A stretch of DNA of 39,702 nucleotides from JAEZKC01 sp046538945 (GTDB lineage Bacteria > Fibrobacterota > Chitinivibrionia > Chitinivibrionales > Chitinispirillaceae), in NCBI GenBank assembly GCA_046538945.1, contig JBKHHW010000011.1, forward strand, positions 1 through 39,702, written 5' to 3'. Positions 8,585-16,805 of this stretch are shown piece after piece. Positions within the stretch are counted from its first letter, which is position 1. Every line of letters starts with the position of its first letter. The position numbers were made by a program, and so were the translations under genes. The notes beneath the pieces are model-generated. The model ran no database searches and was not told the DNA's origin. It saw only the letters and a program-made list of their open reading frames with translations.

Positions 8585-9652
8585 TTATTTACTCCTCTGT
8601 CCTGCTTTAACTCGTGGATCAAGAAAACCGATCAGGATATCGATACTGAAATTGGCAACCAGCACACAGACGGTTGTCAGAAGGGTACATCCCTGAATCA
8701 AAGGATAATCATTTCCCTGAATGGCAGTAAGAACAGCCATTCCCAGACCGGGATAGGAGAAGATCATCTCCGTAATCAGCGCACCACCGACCATGATACC
8801 AAGCGACAATGCCAGACCGGTAAGCTGGGGCAGCATGGCGTTGCGGAACATGTAAATGACTACTTTGCTTTCCTTCATTCCAAGCCACTTCGCATACTTT
8901 ATGTAGTCGGTTCCAAGCTCGTAGATGCACATAGAGCGCATTCCGATTGCCTGACCACCGGCCAGAATGAGAAAAATGGAGAAGAAGGGAAGAACGTAAT
9001 GATAGGCAACACTGGAGAGAAACTCGAAGCTGAAATCGGGAATCATCGATCCGGCGTAACCACCAATTGCAGGAAACATAGGCATCTGCAGAGCAAAGAC
9101 ATACACCAGAATCATTCCGAAAGCGAAGAACGGTACGGAATTGAAGAGAAGTGCAAGAGGAAAGACCACTTTATCAAACACCCCTCTTTTGTAGGCCGCA
9201 AGTGCCCCAAGCACATTTCCGATTATCCATCCGAAGATAATGGTTGGAACCTGCAGCGCAAGAGTCCAGGGTATGGCAGCTGCAATGATCTCGGTTACCT
9301 TTTTGGGATAATTGAGAAAGGAAGTTCCCAGATCACCCCGGATAACCATTCCCAGATACCGGATGAACTGATCGAATATGGAACTTCTCACGGGATTGCC
9401 GGCATCATCGCGAACGATGCTGCCGTCCTGATTTACTTCCACCAACCCGAATTCCTTAAGATAGGACTCTTCCTTTTCCCTGGCCGCCTCGGAATCCAAG
9501 CCCGCACCGGCCTTGGCCATGATGATGTCGACGGGATTTGCCGGCCCCAGCCTGGGAAGAAAGAAGTTGATGGTAACCGCGGCGAGGAAGGTAACAAAGT
9601 ACCACCCCGCTCTGGATAAGATATAACTAAGTGTCGGATAACGCTTCAGCAT
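8585..9652 (-). CDS. ABC transporter permease, DppB/OppB family
   Basis: The partner permease, 355 aa. It opens with the family N-terminal helix and the FFLPRLGPANPVD motif. A long hydrophilic stretch (about residues 50-95), usual in DppB-like proteins of oligosaccharide importers but rather charged here, precedes the GDLGTSF motif and five further membrane helices. The EAA loop is YIKYAKWLGMKESKVVIYMFRNAMLP. Its AGGAG ribosome site lies 5 nt before ATG 9652, overlapping the stop codon of the binding-protein gene, so translation is coupled. Confidence 0.9.
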   Translation of the reverse strand: MLKRYPTLSYILSRAGWYFVTFLAAVTINFFLPRLGPANPVDIIMAKAGAGLDSEAAREKEESYLKEFGLVEVNQDGSIVRDDAGNPVRSSIFDQFIRYLGMVIRGDLGTSFLNYPKKVTEIIAAAIPWTLALQVPTIIFGWIIGNVLGALAAYKRGVFDKVVFPLALLFNSVPFFAFGMILVYVFALQMPMFPAIGGYAGSMIPDFSFEFLSSVAYHYVLPFFSIFLILAGGQAIGMRSMCIYELGTDYIKYAKWLGMKESKVVIYMFRNAMLPQLTGLALSLGIMVGGALITEMIFSYPGLGMAVLTAIQGNDYPLIQGCTLLTTVCVLVANFSIDILIGFLDPRVKAGQRSK

Positions 9653-9660
9653 GGATACTC

Positions 9661-11460
9661 CTAGTTCTTCGCAGTTGATTTAATTTCCCAAAGAGCCTTT
9701 GTACCAACACCGAAACAAGGGATCTGAGGCGGTGTATAGGGATTGTCCTTGTTGGGGAAATTGGTCCAGTTTTTGGTGCTGAATTCGTAGAACTGTTCAG
9801 GTCTGTAAACAAGAGGCAGTGTGACCTGATCCTGCATGAAGATGACATTCAGAGCCCGGTAGGCTTCCACTTTTTCTTCCTCTTCGGTAAGAGTCGGAAT
9901 GACCTTGAGCAGACTGTCGACTTTTGCATTGTATCCGGGAGTTCCGGGCTGATTGTATCGGCCCTGGTTTTCGTTCATCTTCTCGCCGACGGGCTTCCAG
10001 TTTCTCGTTGACATAACCGATTCGAAACGTGCCCAGGGCTGGGACGGTGTCACGTTTACGGAAGGTGCATGCATGAGCAGGTCCCATTTTCCGGTAGGCA
10101 TATCGTTAAAATAGACGGATGCGTCAACCGGTCCTTCGCGGACATCGATACCGGCATTCCTCATGCCCTTAACTGCGATTTCAACCATGGCTTCCCAATC
10201 AGTCCACCCGGCAGGATGCTTCACAAACAATGTGGGAACGCGGTTGCCCTCGGCGTCTTCCATATGGCTGAGTTCACCTTTTTTGAATACCGATTTGTAT
10301 CCGGCTTCTTTCACCAGTTCCTTTGCCTTTTCCAGATCGTACTCAATTCCGTACTGCTTCACATCCTCTTCGGAGAAAAACTTCTTCTCAGTTCCGAAGG
10401 GAAGAATGAGGCCGGATTGAAGATCGGGGCTGTACTGGGAGAACGCAAGTTCCTTCACATCGGCGTAGTTGATGGCATGAGCCATGGCTCTGCGGAAAGT
10501 ACTGTTGTCAAGAGGTTCTTTTGTCGTGTTGACCATCAGCATGGTCATAGCCGCAGGCACGAAATATGGTGCTTCGGAGTACCAGGTGTGGACATCCTGC
10601 TTTCTCTGGGTCCAGATTCGGGGAATGAAGGTGGAGGAGATGTCAAGATTTCCCTGCTGAAGGGAGATGCTGAAATGGTCGTTACTCTTGTAGATAGGAT
10701 GAATGATGTACTGAGGATTGGGAAGACGGTCGTCATGAAGAGCCTTGCCCCAGTAATCATCGCGACGTTTCAGGACGATTTTCTCACCGGAATATGCCAG
10801 AAGGTTGAAGGGACCGGAAACAACCGGGTCTTTGTCAAGCTTGTCCTTCTGCACCGCGGAGAAGTCGCCGCCGTTGCTTTCAATAAGTGCCTGTATGGAA
10901 TGCTTGGGAATAATGCGAACAGCCTGGAAAAAATCCAGCACCACCAGAGGATTGTTACGTTCCTTGTTGATGGTGAAATTGACTCGTTCGAACTTGGCAC
11001 TGTCGATTTCGACTGTATCCACACTGATGTCGGAAATATGATCCCACACATATCTGGTCGGTGCGGAAGGATATTCTTTACCGATAGCGAATGTGAAGAC
11101 CACATCCTCAGCGGTAAGCGCCTTGCCGTCACTCCATTTGGCTCTGGGGTCCAGAACCGCGGAGATCACTTCAGGGGTCTTCTCATAGGACCTGGCCAGA
11201 AGAGGTTCCATTTCACCGGTTAAGGAATTGAAATTCATCAGCGGTTCATACATCAGATTGTAGTTTCCGCCTACCGGAAAAGCCGGCCAATCAACCAAAG
11301 GATTGAATGAATTAGGCTCACCCCACTGGAAACCAGCCATGTAGAGAGTCTTGCTACGAGGGAATCCCACCTCACGGCCAGATTTACTGCCTCCGCAGGA
11401 TACCATACCCAACAACAAGGCGCTCACAAACAGTATTTTAAACTGCGATAACCTTTTCAT
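9661..11460 (-). CDS. Extracellular solute-binding lipoprotein, SBP family 5
   Basis: The substrate-binding protein of the importer, 599 aa from ATG 11460; a strong AGGAG site lies just upstream, and the 36-codon extension to 11568 has no such support. The N-terminus KRLSQFKILFVSALLLGMVSC-GG is a lipoprotein signal with Cys lipidation. Family 5 marks include ARSYEKTPE, WSDGKALTAEDVVFTF, PVVSGPFNL and LKRRDDYWG. Family 5 proteins bind peptides but also cellobiose and other oligosaccharides (as in Thermotoga) or chitobiose (Vibrio). It heads the five-gene minus-strand operon with intergenic gaps under 10 nt. Placement next to cellulase genes and two phosphorylases suggests cello-oligosaccharide binding, not proven by the sequence. 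Confidence 0.88.
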   Translation of the reverse strand: MKRLSQFKILFVSALLLGMVSCGGSKSGREVGFPRSKTLYMAGFQWGEPNSFNPLVDWPAFPVGGNYNLMYEPLMNFNSLTGEMEPLLARSYEKTPEVISAVLDPRAKWSDGKALTAEDVVFTFAIGKEYPSAPTRYVWDHISDISVDTVEIDSAKFERVNFTINKERNNPLVVLDFFQAVRIIPKHSIQALIESNGGDFSAVQKDKLDKDPVVSGPFNLLAYSGEKIVLKRRDDYWGKALHDDRLPNPQYIIHPIYKSNDHFSISLQQGNLDISSTFIPRIWTQRKQDVHTWYSEAPYFVPAAMTMLMVNTTKEPLDNSTFRRAMAHAINYADVKELAFSQYSPDLQSGLILPFGTEKKFFSEEDVKQYGIEYDLEKAKELVKEAGYKSVFKKGELSHMEDAEGNRVPTLFVKHPAGWTDWEAMVEIAVKGMRNAGIDVREGPVDASVYFNDMPTGKWDLLMHAPSVNVTPSQPWARFESVMSTRNWKPVGEKMNENQGRYNQPGTPGYNAKVDSLLKVIPTLTEEEEKVEAYRALNVIFMQDQVTLPLVYRPEQFYEFSTKNWTNFPNKDNPYTPPQIPCFGVGTKALWEIKSTAKN

Positions 11461-11495
11461 GATCTCCTCTTCCTTTTCCCGGTTCAGGTTAAGAA

Positions 11496-11503
11496 AAACG
11501 TTT
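11496..11503. promoter_or_regulatory. AAACGTTT palindrome upstream of the solute-binding protein gene
   Basis: A perfect 8-bp palindrome about 36 nt before ATG 11460, continuing into TTTAAAG. It is one member of the CGTTTAA-type motif seen upstream of several genes here. It may be an operator half or core; no regulator is assigned. Confidence 0.3.
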
Positions 11504-11661
11504 AAAGTAAGTAAAATGTCAGTCCACAATATAGTGCAAAAAATAACCAATGGGTTCAAACCCTGCAAACAATTTCAGAGAACGTCAAACAATCCCAATC
11601 TGAGACTACGAATGAGAATCCTGCAATGGCGGGTCTGAACTAAACGGAATCCTGCAACTCT

Positions 11662-11769
11662 TTACAGGCCCGGATACAAAACCTTCTCAGGCCTATTCTT
11701 CCGCTGCTGATTTCTAAAATATATAATCTCCTGATAACCGATTACAAGAAGATGCAGTTTAAAAATCAT
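11662..11769 (-). CDS. Possible 35-aa leader ORF upstream of the ABC operon
   Basis: On the minus strand an ATG at 11769 is preceded by AAGGAG at good spacing, and the frame runs 35 codons to TAA at 11662. The peptide (starting MIFKLHLLVIGYQ) has no recognised motif. It lies just downstream of the promoter candidate at 11791-11819 and 200 nt before the solute-binding gene. It may be chance; the good ribosome site is the only strong point. Confidence 0.15.
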   Translation of the reverse strand: MIFKLHLLVIGYQEIIYFRNQQRKNRPEKVLYPGL

Positions 11770-11790
11770 TTAAATGTCTCCTTTATATAT

Positions 11791-11819
11791 TGTATAAGCG
11801 TTACCTCTTCTGACCTCAA
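11791..11819 (-). promoter_or_regulatory. Sigma-70-like promoter candidate for the ABC operon
   Basis: Minus strand: -35 TTGAGG (11814-11819), 17-bp spacer, -10 TATACA (11791-11796), followed by an AT-rich TATATAA stretch. Transcription would enter a ~330-nt leader before ATG 11460. Confidence 0.42.
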
Positions 11820-11828
11820 GCAGGATAG

Positions 11829-11948
11829 AAAAAGGGATGTGAAATATATTATGATTCCTATGGTTATACCGCAAAGGTGTTAAAAAAGATTAAAAGAGTT
11901 GTTGAACAAGCAGGCTACAAGAAGGAGGGGCGCCCGGGACAGCTTTAG
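11829..11948 (+). pseudogene. Possible decayed coding fragment (about 39 residues)
   Basis: The plus frame between an in-frame TAG and a TAG at 11946-11948 reads like a globular basic helix (YDSYGYTAKVLKKIKRVVEQ, then AGYKKEGRPG). It has no ribosome site or start codon, and no downstream continuation that I can recognise. It could be a relic of a lost gene or chance. Confidence 0.15.
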
Positions 11949-12197
11949 AGTGATCAAACGTGTCCGCAACAATGTTGGTTTTTCTTTGACAAAGAATTCA
12001 CAAAACGCCTGGTACGAGACAGAAAACGGTGATGCCGGGTTTGCGGAGTTCTTTTCTTTAGCCTTTGAGCCATTAGGAAACAGTGGAGAATTTTTATACT
12101 CAAAGAGAGCTTTAGGGGGAAAGTTGATGTGCAGGCCATTTGACAATCATTTATATTAAATTTCGGTATCAGACTAAAAATAAATAGAGAAAAAGCA

Positions 12198-12248
12198 GTA
12201 TCTACACCTATAAGGGCAGATAATAGATTTAGAATAAGTGGTAGATAC
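12198..12248. repeat. 8-bp inverted repeat GTATCTAC / GTAGATAC
   Basis: Perfect arms at 12198-12205 and 12241-12248, 35 nt apart, about 110 nt upstream of the barrel-protein start. This could be a paired operator or a loop in the leader RNA. Confidence 0.3.
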
Positions 12249-12347
12249 ATCGGCAAAAAAACAGTTTCCGCCCGTGAACGGCAGAATTGTTTATGCCACT
12301 AAAGAATATCGAATCCAATCAACTAATCCTTAAACGGTCATTGTAAT

Positions 12348-12352
12348 GGAGG
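12348..12352 (+). promoter_or_regulatory. Ribosome binding site that favours a TTG start
   Basis: GGAGG lies 5 nt before TTG 12358. The alternative ATG at 12346 overlaps this site and has no good Shine-Dalgarno sequence of its own, so TTG 12358 is the more likely start. Confidence 0.55.
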
Positions 12353-12357
12353 TCCGT

Positions 12358-14826
12358 TTGGCTATTTTCATTCAACGGTTAACCCGCGCAGTGGCTGTCG
12401 CCCTGGCGTTCAGCACGGTGGTACCTTATGCGGTTAAGGCACAGGTCACACCCGTGGTGGCGCAGATCGACAGCTTGTCAAGTTCGGTGGATGCACTGGA
12501 ATCCAAGGTTCTTTCCACACTCATGTTCGGCGGCTCAAGCCCGGTGTCCTTTTCCGGCGAGGCGAGGCTGAAGATGCAGTTCCACAACATGACGGTCTAT
12601 CCGGATTTCATGGAAGATGACCGCACCTATCTGCAGAGCGGCTGGGAGGGAAATGAGAACATGTTCCGGTTAGGAATGGTTGTCCGCCCGGGCAGAAATA
12701 CTGTTCTGTGGTCAAAGTTGGGACTGCAGCACATAATGACGGGTGATTACTTCTCCCGACAGGAAGTCCCCACCCGCCGGGATAAAAACAAAAACACCAT
12801 AGCCATTCATGAGGACATGGTCGCAGGTATCGCCATCCGCACCATACCCGCCTCTTTCTGGCTCAAACTGGGTAATACACACTGGACAGAAGCATCACCT
12901 CTGACAGTTTGGAAATCCCAGCCCAGAACATTTGCCTGGGAATACCTTCCCTTTGAAATCGAGCAGCCCATCGCTCGTTACTACGAGTACAATATAGCCA
13001 AAGGTGAAAAATCTGGACGAGCGGCCTGGAACAAGAAGCCTTTCAACGGAATCAACTTCGAAAGCATAAACCTCCCCTGGAATCTTTATACCAATTTCGT
13101 ATACGGTGGCTTCGAGCGCTATGACAACTTCGAACGGGAGTTTCTTGATCTTTCCTCCAATGACCTTTCTTACTCCGGAGACCAGGGAAGCATCAAGAGT
13201 AAAGGAATAGGCGATTCCTACCGCAAGGTCCTGCATGGAAGAATAGCCAGAAACAAGACATTTGGCGATATGACCATCGGACTTAACTACGCCGGAATCG
13301 ATTATTCCGATGATGTCCTTTTCGCCTCATTTGCGGACTCAGATCCAAATACAGCGATCATCAAGGAACAGTTCAGAATCGGAAGCGAACATAACCAGGT
13401 ACTGGACGAGGAAGGTGATGTAATCTCGCAGGGCAAGGTTTTCTACAAAGAACCCAAGACAATGTCTCTGGACTTCAAAGGCCCTGTGAACGAGCAGTTC
13501 TCGATTCACGCGGATCTGGGTCTAAGCCTGATTGACACCACATGGTGGACTACCAATGCCGAAGAAAAATTCACCACAAAGGAAAAGACCTCGGGCAACC
13601 CTGTCGGGGCATTCTACTCCAACATCAAGTACAATGGTTTTCTGCCCATAGAGGCTGATATTGCCGCAATCGGAAAAGGTTTCTACTCACCCTTCTCCTT
13701 TGCAGTGCCAATGGACGCCTTTTTTGCCTACGGGTCGAATCTGGTCGGAGCAGGCAAATTCATTGCACGAGGGGAGGGCTCTCCTTACGCCCAGAACATG
13801 GCGGGAATCAATCTCACGTTCATACCCAAAATTCCCGGCTACGGACACTGCAAAATCAAATATGGCCAGCACTTCCAGCTTGAGGAGGGAAAGGATGTTC
13901 TATTCCTCCCCTACAGGCTTAACGGAGCTGACATGTACACGTTTTTCCACAGTTCCTACAATCGGTGGGGAAATGGACCGTTGGACTACTCGATGACCAA
14001 GGGCAAACATAGATATGAAAAACGTCTGGGAGATGAAAGTTATAAGCTCATTACCGGTGAAACTCCTATCGGCGGCGGAGGTGCAGGTGGCCTAAGGAGT
14101 GATTTCATGGCCATATACGAGGGTTTCGTTGCTTTCGATAATGAAAAACAGGCTATGGCCAACTACCTTCACGGATATCACAACCAGAAAGGTGAGGCCA
14201 GCTCTTCCATCCTCAACGAAACATTTGAAACCATCTCTTATTACGATACAAATGAAGCTGGAGAAAGAGTAGAGGTGACAGACACTTTGCCCACAAACAG
14301 CTCCTGGGTTCCGGTAAACCAGAAGTACACATTCAATCTGGAACTGGATATGGCTTACGACATCGGACCGTTTGTCGGATACAACAACGATCTGTTTGTC
14401 GGTGGCTATGCGGCACTCAACGGTGTTTCACGCTCCTTTATGCCGATCAGCTTCTCCGATGAACCTGAGGATATGCTTCTTTGGTCCCTGTACCTCAGAC
14501 TTGAACCTGCAATAGCGCTTCACAAGAAGTTCTATGTACTTGGACTTCTGGGGTACGAAACATGGCGTTCCCAGAAATCATGGATTTTCGAGCCGTCCAA
14601 CCCCAATGATCCCAATCCTAATATCAGAAACATCCGCCTGCACAACTTCAAGAGAAATCCTATAGAGTATCATGATTTTGCTGTAGGCCTGGGTTTCGAC
14701 TGGGACATTCTGGAACGTGTGGGTCTTCACACTCGCGTGAAATGGATGAGTCACAAGGATGCTAATCTTAAAGATAACAACTTTCAGACACCAGTAGCGT
14801 CGATGGAAGTGAAAACATGGTTTTAA
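12358..14826 (+). CDS. Outer-membrane beta-barrel protein 1 of a paralogous pair
   Basis: An 822-aa protein from TTG 12358 (826 aa if ATG 12346 is used). A signal peptide (RLTRAVAVALAFSTVVPYAVKA) is followed by a short heptad segment (QIDSLSSSVDALESKVLSTL) and then amphipathic, aromatic-rich beta strands over the rest. The last residue is Phe after EVKTW, the usual BAM recognition signal of outer-membrane barrels. Its layout matches the next gene: a heptad start on DSL, a first strand FSGEARLKMQFH comparable to FNGEFRGHY, and a shared SPLT-V/L-W motif. Barrels of this size with ~30 strands could act as large porins or adhesins. Its place between an oligosaccharide importer and a GH51 lipoprotein suggests a role in glucan binding or entry. 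No TonB box or plug domain is visible. Exact function unknown. Confidence 0.72.
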   Translation: MAIFIQRLTRAVAVALAFSTVVPYAVKAQVTPVVAQIDSLSSSVDALESKVLSTLMFGGSSPVSFSGEARLKMQFHNMTVYPDFMEDDRTYLQSGWEGNENMFRLGMVVRPGRNTVLWSKLGLQHIMTGDYFSRQEVPTRRDKNKNTIAIHEDMVAGIAIRTIPASFWLKLGNTHWTEASPLTVWKSQPRTFAWEYLPFEIEQPIARYYEYNIAKGEKSGRAAWNKKPFNGINFESINLPWNLYTNFVYGGFERYDNFEREFLDLSSNDLSYSGDQGSIKSKGIGDSYRKVLHGRIARNKTFGDMTIGLNYAGIDYSDDVLFASFADSDPNTAIIKEQFRIGSEHNQVLDEEGDVISQGKVFYKEPKTMSLDFKGPVNEQFSIHADLGLSLIDTTWWTTNAEEKFTTKEKTSGNPVGAFYSNIKYNGFLPIEADIAAIGKGFYSPFSFAVPMDAFFAYGSNLVGAGKFIARGEGSPYAQNMAGINLTFIPKIPGYGHCKIKYGQHFQLEEGKDVLFLPYRLNGADMYTFFHSSYNRWGNGPLDYSMTKGKHRYEKRLGDESYKLITGETPIGGGGAGGLRSDFMAIYEGFVAFDNEKQAMANYLHGYHNQKGEASSSILNETFETISYYDTNEAGERVEVTDTLPTNSSWVPVNQKYTFNLELDMAYDIGPFVGYNNDLFVGGYAALNGVSRSFMPISFSDEPEDMLLWSLYLRLEPAIALHKKFYVLGLLGYETWRSQKSWIFEPSNPNDPNPNIRNIRLHNFKRNPIEYHDFAVGLGFDWDILERVGLHTRVKWMSHKDANLKDNNFQTPVASMEVKTWF

Positions 14827-14885
14827 ATTTTAAAGCAAACAAACTGAAACGTTATAACAATAACAGGCAAGAAAGGCTCATTACC

Positions 14886-16790
14886 ATGAAAAAGCTTTTC
14901 CTTTTGGCTCTGGCGCTCAGCACGAGTGCCTGGGCATCAAACGATTCTCTCGAAACCAGGGTCAGCACTCTGCAGTCCCAGGTAGACCGTGTAATGTCAA
15001 AGGCCGGTATCCACTTCAACGGGGAATTCCGTGGTCACTATCTTAACTCCAAGGTTTCCGGATCAGCGGTGGACTCCAATCTGAGACAAACTGAAGGTGT
15101 AGAATTCACCAGCGTTGATTTCGACATCCAGGCCCGGCCCAATTCTGCTCTGAATGCACGCGCTATTATCCGCCTGCATCAGGACTGGAGAATTTTCTTC
15201 TCCGACCTGTCCACCCCTATCGTCACCCGCTGGCTGAGTATTGACGGTGAACTGGGCAACGGTCTTTTCAATTACCACCTTGGTGATTTCAGGAAAAAGA
15301 TCTCACCTCTGACTCTCTGGTCTCCCGAAGTTGATCTTCTGATGGAACCGGAGATTTTCGCCAGACGCCGCAGGCTGGCCATGGCCGAAGAATTCCTGGG
15401 AGACAACAACCGGGTGCTTCAGGGAATGGACCTCACTTTTGCAGCTGAAATCTACCCTATTCTAAAACAACTGGACCTCGGTTTCTACGCCACCCGTCTC
15501 CGTACAGCTACCATAGCCGGTACCGGTCATCAGCTCAACGGCATTGAAAGTGCTGATTACGACAAGTACCTGTGGGGTTTCAACGGGGGAGTAGAAGTGA
15601 TTCCGGGAATGAGTGTGGGAGGAACATTTCTTAACATATTCGACAATATCGAGACCTACGACGGCACTCGCCAGCAGGCGGAACTGAATGCACAGAACAA
15701 CACAGTCCTTTCCGGACGTCTGAATGCAGACAACAAGAGTTTAATGCCCAGTGACATGCTCAACTTCGGGATCAATGCGGAAGTAGCCCTGTCTTCTGAT
15801 AAGATTCCCTATGTCGATGCCGAGGCAAATGAAGTAGTTGACAGCACGATCAGCGACATGGCCCTCTATGGCGCTCTCTCCGCAGGCCTTTCTCTTGATG
15901 CTCACTCCGTTGACCTCTCTCTGGGTTTTCTCAACAACGGAGCAGACTTCAGAAATGACGCCGCACAGAGTCCTACCTACATTCCTCAGAGGATCATGAA
16001 CACGGAAAACACCCTTCCCGCTCACTCCTTTGACGCCATGTACAGAAACGTGTTCTGGTTTACTTCTTCCGGAGATGGTCATCTGATACGTAAGCCCCAC
16101 CGCAAACTCTCCTATACACGTGCTATACTTGAAAGAGAAGAATATGCAGACGGTATGATTGTCAAGGGATCCGACACTCTCGGCCTTGATCCTGTATTCC
16201 AGAGTGCGCTTCCCTTCGGCCTTGCCACTCCCGACCGCAGCGGTCCGGTTATCAACCTGGAAAGTTCATTCCTGAACAAGGGTATCAATGTGGCTGCGAA
16301 AATCGTGAGTCTTAGCGATGCTGAGGAAAAGGTAGATGCTCTTGATTCGACTGTCACCTACAAAAACAAATACACGGAAATTGGTGGTGGAGCCAACTTG
16401 GATATATCAAAGTTTCTGGGAATCTTTGAAAAACCATTCATTCTCGGCGGTGCCTACAGCATGTACAACACTGCTGCCGATGAAATTGACTTCAAGAATA
16501 ACCTCCTGAGCGCCAATCTTGAGTGGAACTTCTACAAAAACTACAGTCTGCTCTTCGGGTATCAGCAGCTTAAGAGTGAATCACCTGAGATAGCGGGCCT
16601 CCAGTTTACAGATACATACACCAACCTGGCAGCCGGTTTACGCCTTGAAGTAGTGGAAGGTGGAATTGTGGATATCGCTCTCACTCAGGTTTCCGGAAAA
16701 AGTGAAGGATACGTTGATGAAGAGGGTAATGCAATCGACATTGATTTCGAAGCATTTCAGCCTGAAATTCTTTTAACTGTTCAATTCTAA
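14886..16790 (+). CDS. Outer-membrane beta-barrel protein 2 of a paralogous pair
   Basis: A 634-aa protein from ATG 14886, where KKLFLLALALSTSAWA forms a clear signal peptide; the frame is open 69 nt further up but that part overlaps the previous stop. After processing it begins with a heptad segment (NDSLETRVSTLQSQVDRVM), then IHFNGEFRGHYLNS and many alternating beta strands, ending in VQF, a C-terminal Phe consistent with BAM-dependent insertion. The HLGDFRKKISPLTLW block corresponds to KLGNTHWTEASPLTVW in the upstream gene. It follows that gene by 59 nt and precedes the GH51 lipoprotein by 15 nt, so the three are probably co-expressed and may work as one surface assembly. Substrate and activity cannot be read from the sequence. 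Confidence 0.75.
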   Translation: MKKLFLLALALSTSAWASNDSLETRVSTLQSQVDRVMSKAGIHFNGEFRGHYLNSKVSGSAVDSNLRQTEGVEFTSVDFDIQARPNSALNARAIIRLHQDWRIFFSDLSTPIVTRWLSIDGELGNGLFNYHLGDFRKKISPLTLWSPEVDLLMEPEIFARRRRLAMAEEFLGDNNRVLQGMDLTFAAEIYPILKQLDLGFYATRLRTATIAGTGHQLNGIESADYDKYLWGFNGGVEVIPGMSVGGTFLNIFDNIETYDGTRQQAELNAQNNTVLSGRLNADNKSLMPSDMLNFGINAEVALSSDKIPYVDAEANEVVDSTISDMALYGALSAGLSLDAHSVDLSLGFLNNGADFRNDAAQSPTYIPQRIMNTENTLPAHSFDAMYRNVFWFTSSGDGHLIRKPHRKLSYTRAILEREEYADGMIVKGSDTLGLDPVFQSALPFGLATPDRSGPVINLESSFLNKGINVAAKIVSLSDAEEKVDALDSTVTYKNKYTEIGGGANLDISKFLGIFEKPFILGGAYSMYNTAADEIDFKNNLLSANLEWNFYKNYSLLFGYQQLKSESPEIAGLQFTDTYTNLAAGLRLEVVEGGIVDIALTQVSGKSEGYVDEEGNAIDIDFEAFQPEILLTVQF

Positions 16791-16805
16791 GGAGTACCTA
16801 GCACT

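Larger units (their letters stand above)
11461..12357. other. Long divergent control region between the ABC operon and the outer-membrane gene cluster
   Basis: This ~0.9-kb AT-rich stretch has no convincing full gene. It contains a minus-strand promoter candidate at 11791-11819, a possible 35-codon ORF behind it, a GGGTT/AACCC inverted repeat (11552-11563), an AAACGTTT palindrome (11496-11503), a 40-codon plus-strand coding-like fragment (11829-11948), an 8-bp inverted repeat (12198-12248), and a CTTAAACGG motif just before the barrel-protein gene. ORFs on both strands around 11880-12159 are mutual shadows with no domain. Confidence 0.5.

Noticed and set aside
10069..11223. 384-codon plus-strand ORF
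   Set aside because: Antisense shadow of the solute-binding protein gene, which has a full family match; the ORF has no domain.
11461..11568. 36-codon N-terminal extension of the solute-binding protein
   Set aside because: The strong AGGAG site and the lipoprotein signal both begin at ATG 11460.
11880..12159. Two overlapping ORFs on opposite strands (88 and 86 codons)
   Set aside because: They are mutual shadows in AT-rich intergenic DNA, with no ribosome site, conserved motif or codon bias.
14817..14885. Upstream extension of barrel protein 2
   Set aside because: It would overlap the previous gene and place 23 polar residues before a clean signal peptide.
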